NCBI GenBank assembly: GCA_046052065.1
Contig: JBJOND010000001.1
Coordinates: 1 to 64,000 of the forward strand
Source: CAINEC01 sp046052065
Lineage (GTDB): Bacteria; Bacteroidota; Bacteroidia; AKYH767-A; OLB10
Reading direction: 5' to 3'
DNA: 64,000 bases
A model generated the notes under the pieces. The model saw nothing but the letters and a program-made list of their open reading frames with translations, searched no databases and was not told the DNA's origin. Made by a program: the position numbers and the translations under genes. Positions 50,808 through 60,000 of the stretch are shown here, piece after piece; position 1 is the first letter of the stretch; every line of letters starts with the position of its first letter.

Positions 50808-51575
50808 ATGCAATTAGTAGATACCCATTTACATTTATACGCTGAGGAGTTTCATGACGATAGAAAGCAGGTGATTGATGCAGCCATTCAAAATGGTGTA
50901 ACGAAAATGCTTTTGCCAAACATCGATAGCGGTACAGTATATTCGATGTTACAACTTTGCAATGATTACCCAGAGAATTGTTTCCCAATGATGGGATTAC
51001 ATCCTTGCTATGTAAATGATACGTTTGAGAAGGAATTAAAACAGGTAGAAATAGAGTTAAGATCAGGAAAGTATTACGGTGTTGGCGAAATTGGGATGGA
51101 TAAACATTGGGACTTAACGCATATTGCTGAACAAACAAAAGCGCTTACAAATCAATTAATCTGGGCCTACGAAATGGAACTTCCTGTAGCCTTGCATACG
51201 CGCAATTGCACTGCTGATGTAATTGACATCATTCAGCAATTAAACATCAAAGGTTTGAAAGGCATCTTTCATTGCTTTGGCGGAACCTACGATGAAGCGC
51301 AACAAATTATTGACATGGGCATGTACTTAGGAATTGGAGGTGTTGTGACCTTCAAAAACAGTGGGCTCGATGAAATAATTAAAAATGTAGATTTAAAAAA
51401 TATTGTATTAGAAACGGACGGCCCCTATTTAGCGCCAGTACCGTTCAGAGGCAAAAGAAATCAGCCAGCATACATAACACATGTAGCAGAAAAAATTGCC
51501 GACTTAAAGCAATGTGGACTCGAAGAAGTAGCCACAACAACTACCGCTAATGCAGTAACCCTATTTGGACTATGA
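50808..51575 (+). CDS. tatD: TatD-family metal-dependent hydrolase
   Basis: 255 residues, TIM barrel. Metal ligands: DTHLHLYAEEF (His 6, His 8), GVGEIGMDKHW (Glu), VALHTRNC (His), GIFHCFGG (His) and LETDGPYLAP (Asp). TatD enzymes are Mg-dependent DNases/exonucleases implicated in DNA repair and protein quality control. Its stop overlaps the ansA ATG (ATGA), so the two are coupled. Confidence 0.94.
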   Translation: MQLVDTHLHLYAEEFHDDRKQVIDAAIQNGVTKMLLPNIDSGTVYSMLQLCNDYPENCFPMMGLHPCYVNDTFEKELKQVEIELRSGKYYGVGEIGMDKHWDLTHIAEQTKALTNQLIWAYEMELPVALHTRNCTADVIDIIQQLNIKGLKGIFHCFGGTYDEAQQIIDMGMYLGIGGVVTFKNSGLDEIIKNVDLKNIVLETDGPYLAPVPFRGKRNQPAYITHVAEKIADLKQCGLEEVATTTTANAVTLFGL

Positions 51576-52582
51576 AAAAAATATTAGTGATTTATACAGG
51601 TGGAACAATTGGAATGATAAAAGATAGTTCCAATTCACTTAAGCCTGTGAACTTTGGAAAAATTACTGAACGCGTTCCAGAATTAAAACAATTCAATTGT
51701 TCAATATCGCATTTTACTTTTAAAAAGTTGATTGATAGCAGCAATGTCACACCTGAATTTTATATAGCATTAGCAGAAACGATTGAAAAGAATTATAAAG
51801 CGTTTGATGGTTTTATTATTTTACATGGAACCGATACGATGGCATACTCAGCATCGGCATTAAGTTTCATGCTTGAAAATTTAAACAAGCCTGTAATCTT
51901 TACTGGGTCCCAACTACCGCTGGGGGCTATCCGAACAGATGCAAAACATAATTTGATAACAGCAGTAGAAATTGCTGCTAGCGAAGTGATAATTCCAGAA
52001 GTGTGTATTTATTTTAATGACCAACTTTTCAGAGGAAACAGAGCAGAAAAGTTTTCAAGCTCGCAATTTGATGCATTTCAATCGTTGAATTATCCAACGC
52101 TTGTAGAGGCAGGAACCAGCTTGCAATACAATCATAAATTTATTAGTAAAAAATCAAGCAAGAAATTAATTGTACATAAAAAGCTAAATCCGAATATTGG
52201 ACTCGTAAGAATTTTTCCAGGCATAACAGGTAATTGGTTGGAGCATATTTTTAGTGTTGAAGGATTAAAAGCAGTGGTATTAGAAACCTATGGCAGTGGT
52301 AATGCTCCTACAGCTGAACCATTTTTAAAAACATTGAAATCGGCTATTAATAAAGGTATTATTATTTTAAACGCTTCTCAATGTGCAGGAGGGAAAGTAG
52401 AACAAGGCAAGTACGAAACAAGCAATAAGCTAAAAGAAATGGGTGTGATTAGCGGAAGTGATATCACTACGGAAGCTGCGCTAACGAAATTGATGTATTT
52501 ATTCGGAAGATATCCGAATCAAAAAAAGAAAATTGAAGCAGAACTTATTAAGGATTTAAGAGGAGAAATGAGCAAAAATTAA
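51572..52582 (+). CDS. ansA: Type I L-asparaginase
   Basis: 336 residues, cytoplasmic type (no signal). First catalytic Thr motif IYTGGTIGM at residues 7-15, second Thr-Asp motif ILHGTDTMAYSASAL near 90, and TGSQLPLGAIRTDAKHNL. Converts Asn to Asp and ammonia. Coupled to tatD by a 4-bp overlap; the DUF4403 gene follows 27 bp after its stop. Confidence 0.93.
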   Translation: MKKILVIYTGGTIGMIKDSSNSLKPVNFGKITERVPELKQFNCSISHFTFKKLIDSSNVTPEFYIALAETIEKNYKAFDGFIILHGTDTMAYSASALSFMLENLNKPVIFTGSQLPLGAIRTDAKHNLITAVEIAASEVIIPEVCIYFNDQLFRGNRAEKFSSSQFDAFQSLNYPTLVEAGTSLQYNHKFISKKSSKKLIVHKKLNPNIGLVRIFPGITGNWLEHIFSVEGLKAVVLETYGSGNAPTAEPFLKTLKSAINKGIIILNASQCAGGKVEQGKYETSNKLKEMGVISGSDITTEAALTKLMYLFGRYPNQKKKIEAELIKDLRGEMSKN

Positions 52583-52609
52583 ATTCAACACTTGCACATT
52601 TTTAACATC

Positions 52610-54064
52610 ATGAAAATTAGAATTAATCAGTTCGTTAGATTACTTTTATTAAGTACTCTTTTCATCAGTTCTTGCAAACTCCATAGCGAATTGCCAACTA
52701 TAATTACTGAAGAGATTCCAGTTCCTGTATTAGAATCTTCGATTATACAAATTCCGGTTGAGGTAAATCTGCAGCCAATCATCAACTTTGCAAATTCAAA
52801 AACTGACAAAGTAATTCGCAATCCTGAATATCCAAACTTTTCTACGTTTGAAGGCGTGGAAGGACCAAGAGCTAATTACGATGTTTTAATTGGAACCTTA
52901 ACTGGCTCTATGCAAGGAAATAATTTCAACGTTGGAACAACGGCCGCATATGGCATAGCTGGCGACTACTGCTCAGAAATCGTTTGGGGCAAATGCATAC
53001 ATCCGCGCATTCCATTTTCTTGCGGCACAAATGGAGAGGGAAAAAGAAAGGTAAAAATTGGATTTTCATCGAAGGTAGATATTACATCTTCTTATGGATT
53101 AAAAACACAGACTGTTGTTTCGGAAGTAACACCGATTGATCCTTGCAAAATGACCTTCCTGAAAATTGACATGACGAATAAAATTATGGAAGCAATGCGT
53201 CCATCATTAAACGACTGTGCAAAGTTTATCGATGAACAAAGTAAAGCGACCAACTTTAAATCGCTTGCGCAAGAGGCATGGAAACAACTATGGACACCGA
53301 TAGATATTGATGGCTTTGGATTTTTATGTATCAGCCCAAATGAAATTAGTGTTAGTCAATTGAATGGTCAAGGGCAAAAATTAAAATTCAATATTGGACT
53401 AAAAGCTAATCCGAAATTTACGCTTACAAAAGATTCGACATTAAAAACTCCCGCATTACCAGCATTAAAAACAAATGCTAAAAACAATTCAGAATTTGTT
53501 TTTAATATGCCGATTATAAGCAGTTATACTGATTTAACAAATCACTTGAAAAAAAATTTCAATGAAAAAACGTTTAAGTCGGAAGACGGCAAACAGACAA
53601 TTTTAATTCACGACCTTTCGATTGTTGGGAAAGGGAACTCAACAATTGTTTTAGAAATGAACTGTGATTTAAAAATAGGCATCAAGAATTTTAATGATGC
53701 GACTTTAATCTTTACCATAAAGCCTTTTTACGATAGCAAAAATCAAATGCTTGAACTCCGCGATGTACAATTGCAGTCTGATAAAAAGCATTTGTTATTA
53801 CAAGCAGGCACAGAACTTTTTCAGAAAGTAATCGCGAAAAAAATTCAAGAATATGGCAAGACCGATTTTAAACCAATATTAGAATCAAATAAAAAATTGA
53901 TTTCCGATCAATTACATAAACAGCTTGATAAAAACACTACGCTCAACGGGCAAGTGAACAACTTAAAAATTTTAGGTGTATATCCGTCAGAGAATAATTT
54001 AATCATACACACACAAGCCATAGGCGTTTTGAATTTAAAAATGAGTGATTATAGTTTTGAGTAA
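52610..54064 (+). CDS. DUF4403 lipoprotein
   Basis: 484 residues from ATG 52610 (an upstream in-frame TTG precedes the signal). Lipobox SSC, Cys 22. The mature protein has repeated beta/alpha units typical of DUF4403: IQIPVEVNLQPIINFANSK, DVLIGTLTGSM..., ITSSYGLKTQTVV, CKMTFLKIDMTNKIMEAMRP and a repeat-like second half ending GVLNLKMSDYSFE. DUF4403 proteins resemble BPI/TULIP lipid-binding folds, so a lipid-transfer role is possible. Cysteines at 126-145 may pair. Confidence 0.85.
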   Translation: MKIRINQFVRLLLLSTLFISSCKLHSELPTIITEEIPVPVLESSIIQIPVEVNLQPIINFANSKTDKVIRNPEYPNFSTFEGVEGPRANYDVLIGTLTGSMQGNNFNVGTTAAYGIAGDYCSEIVWGKCIHPRIPFSCGTNGEGKRKVKIGFSSKVDITSSYGLKTQTVVSEVTPIDPCKMTFLKIDMTNKIMEAMRPSLNDCAKFIDEQSKATNFKSLAQEAWKQLWTPIDIDGFGFLCISPNEISVSQLNGQGQKLKFNIGLKANPKFTLTKDSTLKTPALPALKTNAKNNSEFVFNMPIISSYTDLTNHLKKNFNEKTFKSEDGKQTILIHDLSIVGKGNSTIVLEMNCDLKIGIKNFNDATLIFTIKPFYDSKNQMLELRDVQLQSDKKHLLLQAGTELFQKVIAKKIQEYGKTDFKPILESNKKLISDQLHKQLDKNTTLNGQVNNLKILGVYPSENNLIIHTQAIGVLNLKMSDYSFE

Positions 54065-54112
54065 TCAGGCTTTTTGGGGTGCTTGAGAAGAATTGAAGGC
54101 AAGCAAAAATAG

Positions 54113-54375
54113 AAGCTTAATTTACTTGCCTTGCTTCGTCCTATCATTTTCATTTACGTCGTAAACGATTTAACATATTAGAGATTCGCTGCGCGCTTCT
54201 CATGCGAAAAAAAAATTTTCAAAAATGCAAGTGAATTAGCGGAGACGGCGAGATTTGCTTCACACATCTAGTTAGGAGGGATGCTTAATTCACTTGCTTG
54301 TGCTTCGCACTAATTATTTTCATTTACGTCGTAAACGATTTAAAATATTAGAGATTTGCTGCGCACTTCTCGTAA
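54113..54375 (-). repeat. Two ~170-bp repeats beside a partial tRNA-Ser copy
   Basis: The block around CATTTACGTCGTAAACG occurs at 54151 and 54321 (period 170) with flanking GCTTAATT(T/C)ACTTGC at 54115 and 54283 and GAGATT(C/T)GCTGCGC(G/A)CTTCTC after it. Between the two lies the tRNA-Ser 3' fragment (54236-54258). TAATTCACTTGC-type arms flank the fragment as inverted repeats. Small hairpins such as GTGCTTCGCAC are embedded. Confidence 0.8.
54236..54258 (-). pseudogene. Fragment of tRNA-Ser 3' end
   Basis: GCGGAGACGGCGAGATT matches the CCA-side acceptor and T-stem of the intact tRNA-Ser (54500-54516 side), with a base change in the CCA region and loss after the T-loop start. 23 bp, two mismatches. 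Confidence 0.75.
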
Positions 54376-54387
54376 TGGGGGAAGCTT

Positions 54388-54501
54388 CAAATAAGCATAA
54401 CATGCGCTTTGCACATTTATTTTTTTAATCCATATAATCGCTCAAATAAATTTGGCGATATCTGTCATAAAAAAACAGAAAAACTGGCTTATGCTTATTT
54501 G
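54388..54501 (-). repeat. Long inverted repeat directly after tRNA-Ser
   Basis: CAAATAAGCATAA (54388-54400) and TTATGCTTATTTG (54489-54501) are perfect 13-bp inverted arms about 88 bp apart; the inner end coincides with the CCA of tRNA-Ser. The enclosed sequence includes a T-run on the minus strand that could end the tRNA transcript. Confidence 0.7.
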
Positions 54502-54590
54502 GCGGAGACGGCGAGATTCGAACTCGCGATACCCTTTTGGGGTATACACACTTTCCAGGCGTGCTCCTTCAACCACTCGGACACGTCTCC
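54500..54590 (-). tRNA. tRNA-Ser (GGA)
   Basis: 91 nt including encoded CCA. Acceptor GGAGACG/CGTCTCC, discriminator G, anticodon loop CTGGAAA (GGA), long variable arm ACCCCAAAAGGGT, T-arm GCGAG-TTCGAAT-CTCGC. The T-arm and acceptor are partly copied at 54236. Confidence 0.93.
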
Positions 54591-54736
54591 GTAAGGAGTC
54601 GCAAAAGTATGAATTATATTGCGATAAACTGTTCAAGAATTGATTTGACATTGATTGAGTGCTTTTTTATTTACATAAAATTAAAACCTTCTTTAATGGT
54701 ATTTTATATTTTTGATTTTCTTAGTAATCCATCTGA

Positions 54737-55678
54737 ATGAAATCATTTTTACTTTCTCTTCTTATTTTATTTTCAACTATTATTTGCTTTGCTTCTGAAC
54801 CTACAGATTCTGCAAAAAATCATATCCCTTACAAAGAATGGGAAACTGAGTTCAAGCTTAAGAATGGAATTACGCTGACCTATAATCGTCCTAAGCTTTT
54901 CGATTTCGCCACTAAAGTACCGAAAGATATGTGGGGCTTTTGCAAGTATTCTTTCAATAAAAAAAGTTTGCCAGGCTTGCTAACTATTGCTCTGACATCG
55001 GCAATTTTAATTAATAATGATCAAGCCATCATAGATGAAACACAACGATTCTGCGACCGAATTAATCTAGCAAGAAGCAGCTCATACAACAATGTATTTG
55101 CTCCAAAGCTACAAGGACAAAGAGTGAATATTATTAGCATCCCTCAAAATTTAAACACCGTATTTTATACACTTGGACAAGGATATCCTGCATTATTATT
55201 AGGAGGAGGAATTTTTTATTATGGTATTCGTCATCATGATATACGCGCGGTTAGCACAGCATCTCAACTAGCAGAATCTTTTATTGCTATGGGTGTTGCT
55301 ACGCAAGTAGTGAAACGTATAACAGGTAGGCAAACACCTATACGCTCTACGCAACCTGGAGGCAAGTGGACTCCTTTTCCTCCGTTTATGGATTATCAAA
55401 AGAATACTCCATCTTATGATGCATTTCCTTCTGGACATTTAGCAACTGTGATATGTGCTGTAACAGTTTTATCAGAAAATTATCCGGAGAAAAAATGGAT
55501 TAAACCCGTAGGCTATGCGATTGGCGGATTAGTTGCTTTTTCAATGCTTAACAATGGCGTTCATTGGGCTGGTGATTATCCTTTAGCATTTGGAATAGGA
55601 TATGGATTTGGGAAAGTAGTGGCTGCATCATCGAGAAAAATAGAAGGCAAGAAAACGAAAAAGTTATTTAACTTTTGA
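54737..55678 (+). CDS. PAP2-superfamily phosphatase
   Basis: 313 residues; signal peptide 1-20, several hydrophobic helices in the second half. Motif 1 KRITGRQTP near residue 193 has Thr where Arg is usual (KxxxxxxRP); motif 2 PSGH near 235; motif 3 NNGVHWAGD near 275, with His and Asp but Asn for the usual Arg-containing start. Probably lipid phosphatase (undecaprenyl-PP or phosphatidic acid). The altered motif 1 occurs in some Bacteroidota members to my knowledge, so activity is likely but not sure. Convergent with the regulator gene, 2 bp apart. Confidence 0.85.
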   Translation: MKSFLLSLLILFSTIICFASEPTDSAKNHIPYKEWETEFKLKNGITLTYNRPKLFDFATKVPKDMWGFCKYSFNKKSLPGLLTIALTSAILINNDQAIIDETQRFCDRINLARSSSYNNVFAPKLQGQRVNIISIPQNLNTVFYTLGQGYPALLLGGGIFYYGIRHHDIRAVSTASQLAESFIAMGVATQVVKRITGRQTPIRSTQPGGKWTPFPPFMDYQKNTPSYDAFPSGHLATVICAVTVLSENYPEKKWIKPVGYAIGGLVAFSMLNNGVHWAGDYPLAFGIGYGFGKVVAASSRKIEGKKTKKLFNF

Positions 55679-55680
55679 GG

Positions 55681-56403
55681 CTAATTCGAATTCACTTTAT
55701 TCGATAAAATCTTGTCGAATCTGGTTAATAATTCAGGATCACTCTTCACCCCTTTTTCAATAGCCCATAACACTAACTCTAGTGAAGTCTGACAACCTAT
55801 AATACGATATATCTCTGAGCGATGAACACTGGTTGTACGATCTGACAAGTACAGAATTTCTGCAATGGTTTTATTTTTAAATCCGTGTGCCATTAAAAAA
55901 ACAATCTCAATGTAATTTTTATGATGAAGCAATTTTTGATAAACATCATCGCCTTTTAACGACTTAAACATTTTAATACGCGCGTGTACCAACTCACTAT
56001 TTTGTCGTGAATAATAACGTTCACCATTAAGTACTTTATTGATTGCGCGTGCCAGCTCCATTTGATTGACCGATTTGTCTAGATACCCTTCAACACCCAA
56101 ATTATGTACTTTCAAAATATGTTCTTCGTCTTTGCGATGCGTTAAGACAATTATTTTAACGTCTGGATAATGTTGTCTAACTCCTTTGATTAACTCTATA
56201 CCATTTTGTGGAGATAAATCTATCTCTGTAATGACAATATCAATATTAACTTTTGAAAGTTTATCGCAGGCATCTACAAAGTCAGATGAATAATGTACAA
56301 CTACACTTTCCCAGATATCCTTAATTGCGGATGCAACACCACGACGATAAAATGGATGATCATCGACTAGCAAAATTGAAAATGTAGAAATCTCAATAGG
56401 CAT
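55681..56403 (-). CDS. NarL/LuxR-type response regulator lacking the phosphoacceptor Asp
   Basis: 240 residues. Receiver domain 1-125: acidic pair Asp14-Asp15 in LLVDDHPFYRRG, conserved Lys in GYLDKS, but the phosphorylation position reads ITEID, with Glu60 (GAG at 56224-56226) instead of Asp. A LuxR-type HTH occupies about 165-215 (AHGFKNKTIAEILYLSDRTTSVHRSEIYRIIG). It would bind DNA as other NarL-family regulators. With Glu at the acceptor site it may be constitutively active or phosphorylation-independent. No sensor kinase is nearby. Confidence 0.9.
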   Translation of the reverse strand: MPIEISTFSILLVDDHPFYRRGVASAIKDIWESVVVHYSSDFVDACDKLSKVNIDIVITEIDLSPQNGIELIKGVRQHYPDVKIIVLTHRKDEEHILKVHNLGVEGYLDKSVNQMELARAINKVLNGERYYSRQNSELVHARIKMFKSLKGDDVYQKLLHHKNYIEIVFLMAHGFKNKTIAEILYLSDRTTSVHRSEIYRIIGCQTSLELVLWAIEKGVKSDPELLTRFDKILSNKVNSN

Positions 56404-56565
56404 TTAGGCAATTTACAATTTATTCTCTGAAAATAAATACATTTTATAAACTTTATTCGACCAAAATGAATAATTTTTAACAATGTCAGATAACCATACT
56501 TAAGAGATAAAATAATTTAAAAAGGAATACTTGCATTGTTAATAAGCAGCATATTAATAAAAACA

Positions 56566-56591
56566 AAGAGGCCCGGAACACCGAGCCTCTT
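56566..56591 (-). terminator. gcvH terminator
   Basis: Stem AAGAGGC-CGG/CCG-GCCTCTT with small bulges and loop AACA, followed by TTTGTTTTTA on the minus strand. Confidence 0.7.
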
Positions 56592-56611
56592 CAAAACAAA
56601 TTAATTTTTTA

Positions 56612-56992
56612 TTAAGCGCCGATTAAAGCACCATATGCAGCTGCATCCAATAAATCACTCAATTGTGAAGCATCTGAAATTTTTATTTTTACCATCCAGC
56701 CTTCGCCGTAAGGATCTGAATTGACTAACTCAGGATTGCCTTCTAATGCATCATTCAATTCTAATACTTCTCCTGTTAAAGGCATGAATAAATCAGAAAC
56801 TGTTTTAACTGCTTCTACTGTTCCGAACACAGCTTCTTTATCAACTGACTCACCAACTGTTTCAATTTCTACGTAAACGATATCACCCAATTCACTTTGA
56901 GCAAAGTCAGTAATTCCGATAGTAGCAATGTCGCCATCTACGCGAACCCATTCATGGTCTTTTGTGTACTTTAATTCTGATGGAATATTCAT
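56612..56992 (-). CDS. gcvH: Glycine cleavage system H protein
   Basis: 126 residues, full length. Lipoyl-carrier with the lipoylated Lys63 in GTVEAVKTVSDLFMP; start KYTKDHEWVRVDGDIATIGITDFAQSELGDIVYVE in outline; end NSDPYGEGWMVKIKI. Shuttles the aminomethyl group between P, T and L proteins. Separate promoter (TAAATTTG at 57010-57017). P and T genes are not in the window; kbl at 17.6 kb also produces glycine. Confidence 0.96.
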   Translation of the reverse strand: MNIPSELKYTKDHEWVRVDGDIATIGITDFAQSELGDIVYVEIETVGESVDKEAVFGTVEAVKTVSDLFMPLTGEVLELNDALEGNPELVNSDPYGEGWMVKIKISDASQLSDLLDAAAYGALIGA

Positions 56993-57009
56993 AATGATTT
57001 AATTTTTTA

Positions 57010-57017
57010 CAAATTTA
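57010..57017 (-). promoter_or_regulatory. -7 box for gcvH
   Basis: TAAATTTG on the minus strand ends 17 nt before ATG 56992, between sprA stop and gcvH. Confidence 0.5.
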
Positions 57018-57021
57018 ATTT

Positions 57022-60000
57022 TTATTGTGATAATGAGAAACGAATTTCGATTCCAGTGTTAATATTTGATGTTGGATATGAGGTAGAGATAACAGGAGTA
57101 TTGATTGTTTGCTCGTAGAAGAATCGCATATTCAACTTATCACTTACAGCATAATCTGCTGCTGCTTTAATAGAATACACATTCAATCCAGCTGTTGGCG
57201 TATTAACTCCCTCTAACAATCTTCTAATGATAGTCGAATTTCTCCTTGCACTAAAATCGGCAGTTAAGTTTAGTCCGCTACCATTAGCATTCTTAGCTAT
57301 ATTAAATGGCAATTTAAACTTTGTTAAACGATAGCCGAACCCTATTGTAATTTCATTACCTTTCACTTCAGTGACCTGAACACCTGCATACGTCAATGAT
57401 ACATTTCTGTCACGCTTGAATTCAGCACGTGTTTGGATATTATTCTTCCAGGTAACATCAACTCCGATTAACGGAGCGAACTGTTCAACTAACGAAACTT
57501 GTCCGAATTCACGAGCAGGAATAAAGTTACCGCTGACATCCTTTACAGTTGGATATTTCCCATCGATATAATTCAGGTTTCTATTAAAGCTGTTAACATT
57601 AAATGTTGAACGATAACTATGTGTTAAGCTGACATTATTAAACACTTTCTTAAACAAAGGTAACTTACTCAAGCCATCATAAGTAACCCGCCAGTTAGGC
57701 AATGGAATCTTTGAGAAAGGCGTAAGCTTAACATCGTTTGGCGATTTGCCAGTATAGGCCGAAATAAAGGCCAGCGTTAACACATCTTGCTGTGTACCAC
57801 TATAACCATCATTGTAAATAATTCCAAAGGTGTCTGGTGCAGCAAAGCCAACTGAGTTAATATTTAATATTGCTAAACGTTCAGAAATTATTTTACGGTT
57901 TTTTGAAAACTCTTCAAATACAGCGTTGGAATACGTTGTTGGATCATCTTTAACAAAGGCTGTATTAATTGAAATAGTAGAAATACTAAAGTTTCCTGTT
58001 TCTGTTATACTTTGTGAATCAAAACGGGATCCATTCCAACGGAAGAATTCTGAATTATTTCGAGTGAATTGTCGAGTAGCATTCAATTCAATTTTAAATC
58101 CATCAAACGGCTCAATTGAACTTCTTCCTGTAAAATTCTGATTGTAATTTCTAGCAAATGAGTTATTCAAACTTGTATCGGTAGTAATCCATTTTCCATT
58201 CACAGCCTGTGGACGAATATCTTGTTGTGAACCAAATCCAAATGCGAATCCTGGTGAATTACGATCTAAATCTTGGCCTAACAACTGAGAGTAATTTGTA
58301 TATCCCGGTAATACGGTACCGTTAGTCTCACTATAAGTAAATCCTACCGACCTAACACCCATAATCATTTTTCCAATGAAACGCACACCATCAGGAATTG
58401 CTTTGGGCTGCTTCACTTTTGGCGCTTTCATGCCTGGAATTGAATCCTTCGGATTTTTAGGAGGTTCATTTTTAATTCCCGCTTTCTTCGGAGGTTTAGG
58501 TGAATTTATTTTTTTAAGGAAAGGGACTTTATTGTAGAGCGTTGTCAATACAAAGTTTCCATTAACCTGTTTGGTATTTGAATTCTGTATAGTATTTCCT
58601 GTTCTTGGATCTACTCCGAATGAACCCGAACTATCTTGCACAAACTGCCCCGATTGCCAACTATAGTTAAATCCGTATTTCACATTCACCGATACCCAGT
58701 CTGTTAGAGGGAATTTATTTAATGGTACCTGATAAGAAACATTACCCGCTTGAGTATATTGCTTATTTCTCCCTAAGAAAAAGTTCTTTCCAAAAATATT
58801 GCTCTTGATAGAATCTTTGTCTTCCTGTGTATCGATACGTCCTTCAGGCTCATCAATTATACCGTAATTATTAGCATTGAAGTCAAGCTTAATCGATTTT
58901 GTAATGTCATATTTAAAGTCGTATATACGACGCATATCAAAATTCTTGTTGAAGAATGTATCACGAACAATATCAGAATAACCAGTGTTGTTACGGAATA
59001 ATTTTTCACCATAGATGCGTTGCGCATCCATCCTGAAATTCATAGCAGTTGGAACAAGATTAATATTTAAATCTTTAACCAACTTTAAGTATTTAGAATT
59101 CAAGAACGCTACTTTTGAAAATGGACTGATATACTTTGGAGTTGTATTGAAATTATATCCTATAGCACCTCTATGCGTTTTAATAATATCATATTCGATA
59201 TTGATATCGCGGTGTAATACTTCATCATAGCCATAAGTGAAGTTAAAGTTTTCAATATCGTACAATTTAGCTTTCGCAGTTCCACTTCTATTCTTTTTAA
59301 CGTTAGTAAAATTGATTCCTTTCGTTCTTGTATAATCTTGCGAGCGCTTCTTAAATTCTTTTTTCTCCGCAGCTGTTTGATTATTCGCTACTGCATCGGC
59401 ATATGGCACGTCTTGATCTAATGGATCAAATTGCGGATTATTAATTACTGTACCATAGTTTACATACATTGGAATATCAAGGTTCGCTTTTTCTGGCAAG
59501 AACTTTCCAAGATATAAAGTAGAAGTTGCGTTGAAAGAAGTTTCTGCACTTCTTCGACGTTCGCTTACCTTTTGCTCGATTGTACCAAATCCTACCGACT
59601 TATGCGTACCCGTTAAAGCAACGTTACCAATATCGGCAAGCTTTGCGGTTACACGTCCTGTAGCCGCCCAACCACCCTTACGATCGAAATCTGTTAGACG
59701 TAATTCGTTTACCCAAACCTCCGCGCATTTCGACGTACCATCATCGCCGTTAGGGTCTGTTGGATCACGCTTAGGATTTCTAACACCCACCATAATTGTT
59801 CGAACACTACTTAACGAAGGATTACCTTTTACTGATAATGTATTTCTTCCACCTACATCACTTTCAGAATATAAACTTGTAATATTTATTGCCCCGCTCG
59901 AATTATCTATTGCAGTATTACGAGCTAATTTTAGATTTACAAACTTTTCTAAATCAAGGTCAACATTATTTGCTAGTGGCCATATAGCATATTGATCCGT

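Noticed and set aside
54409..54740. Several short open frames over tRNA-Ser and its repeats
   Set aside because: They read through the tRNA and inverted repeats, overlap one another and have biased, non-protein-like composition.
59531..59995. 154-codon open frame antisense to sprA
   Set aside because: It mirrors a strongly conserved part of sprA, has no promoter box or family resemblance, and is a typical shadow frame.
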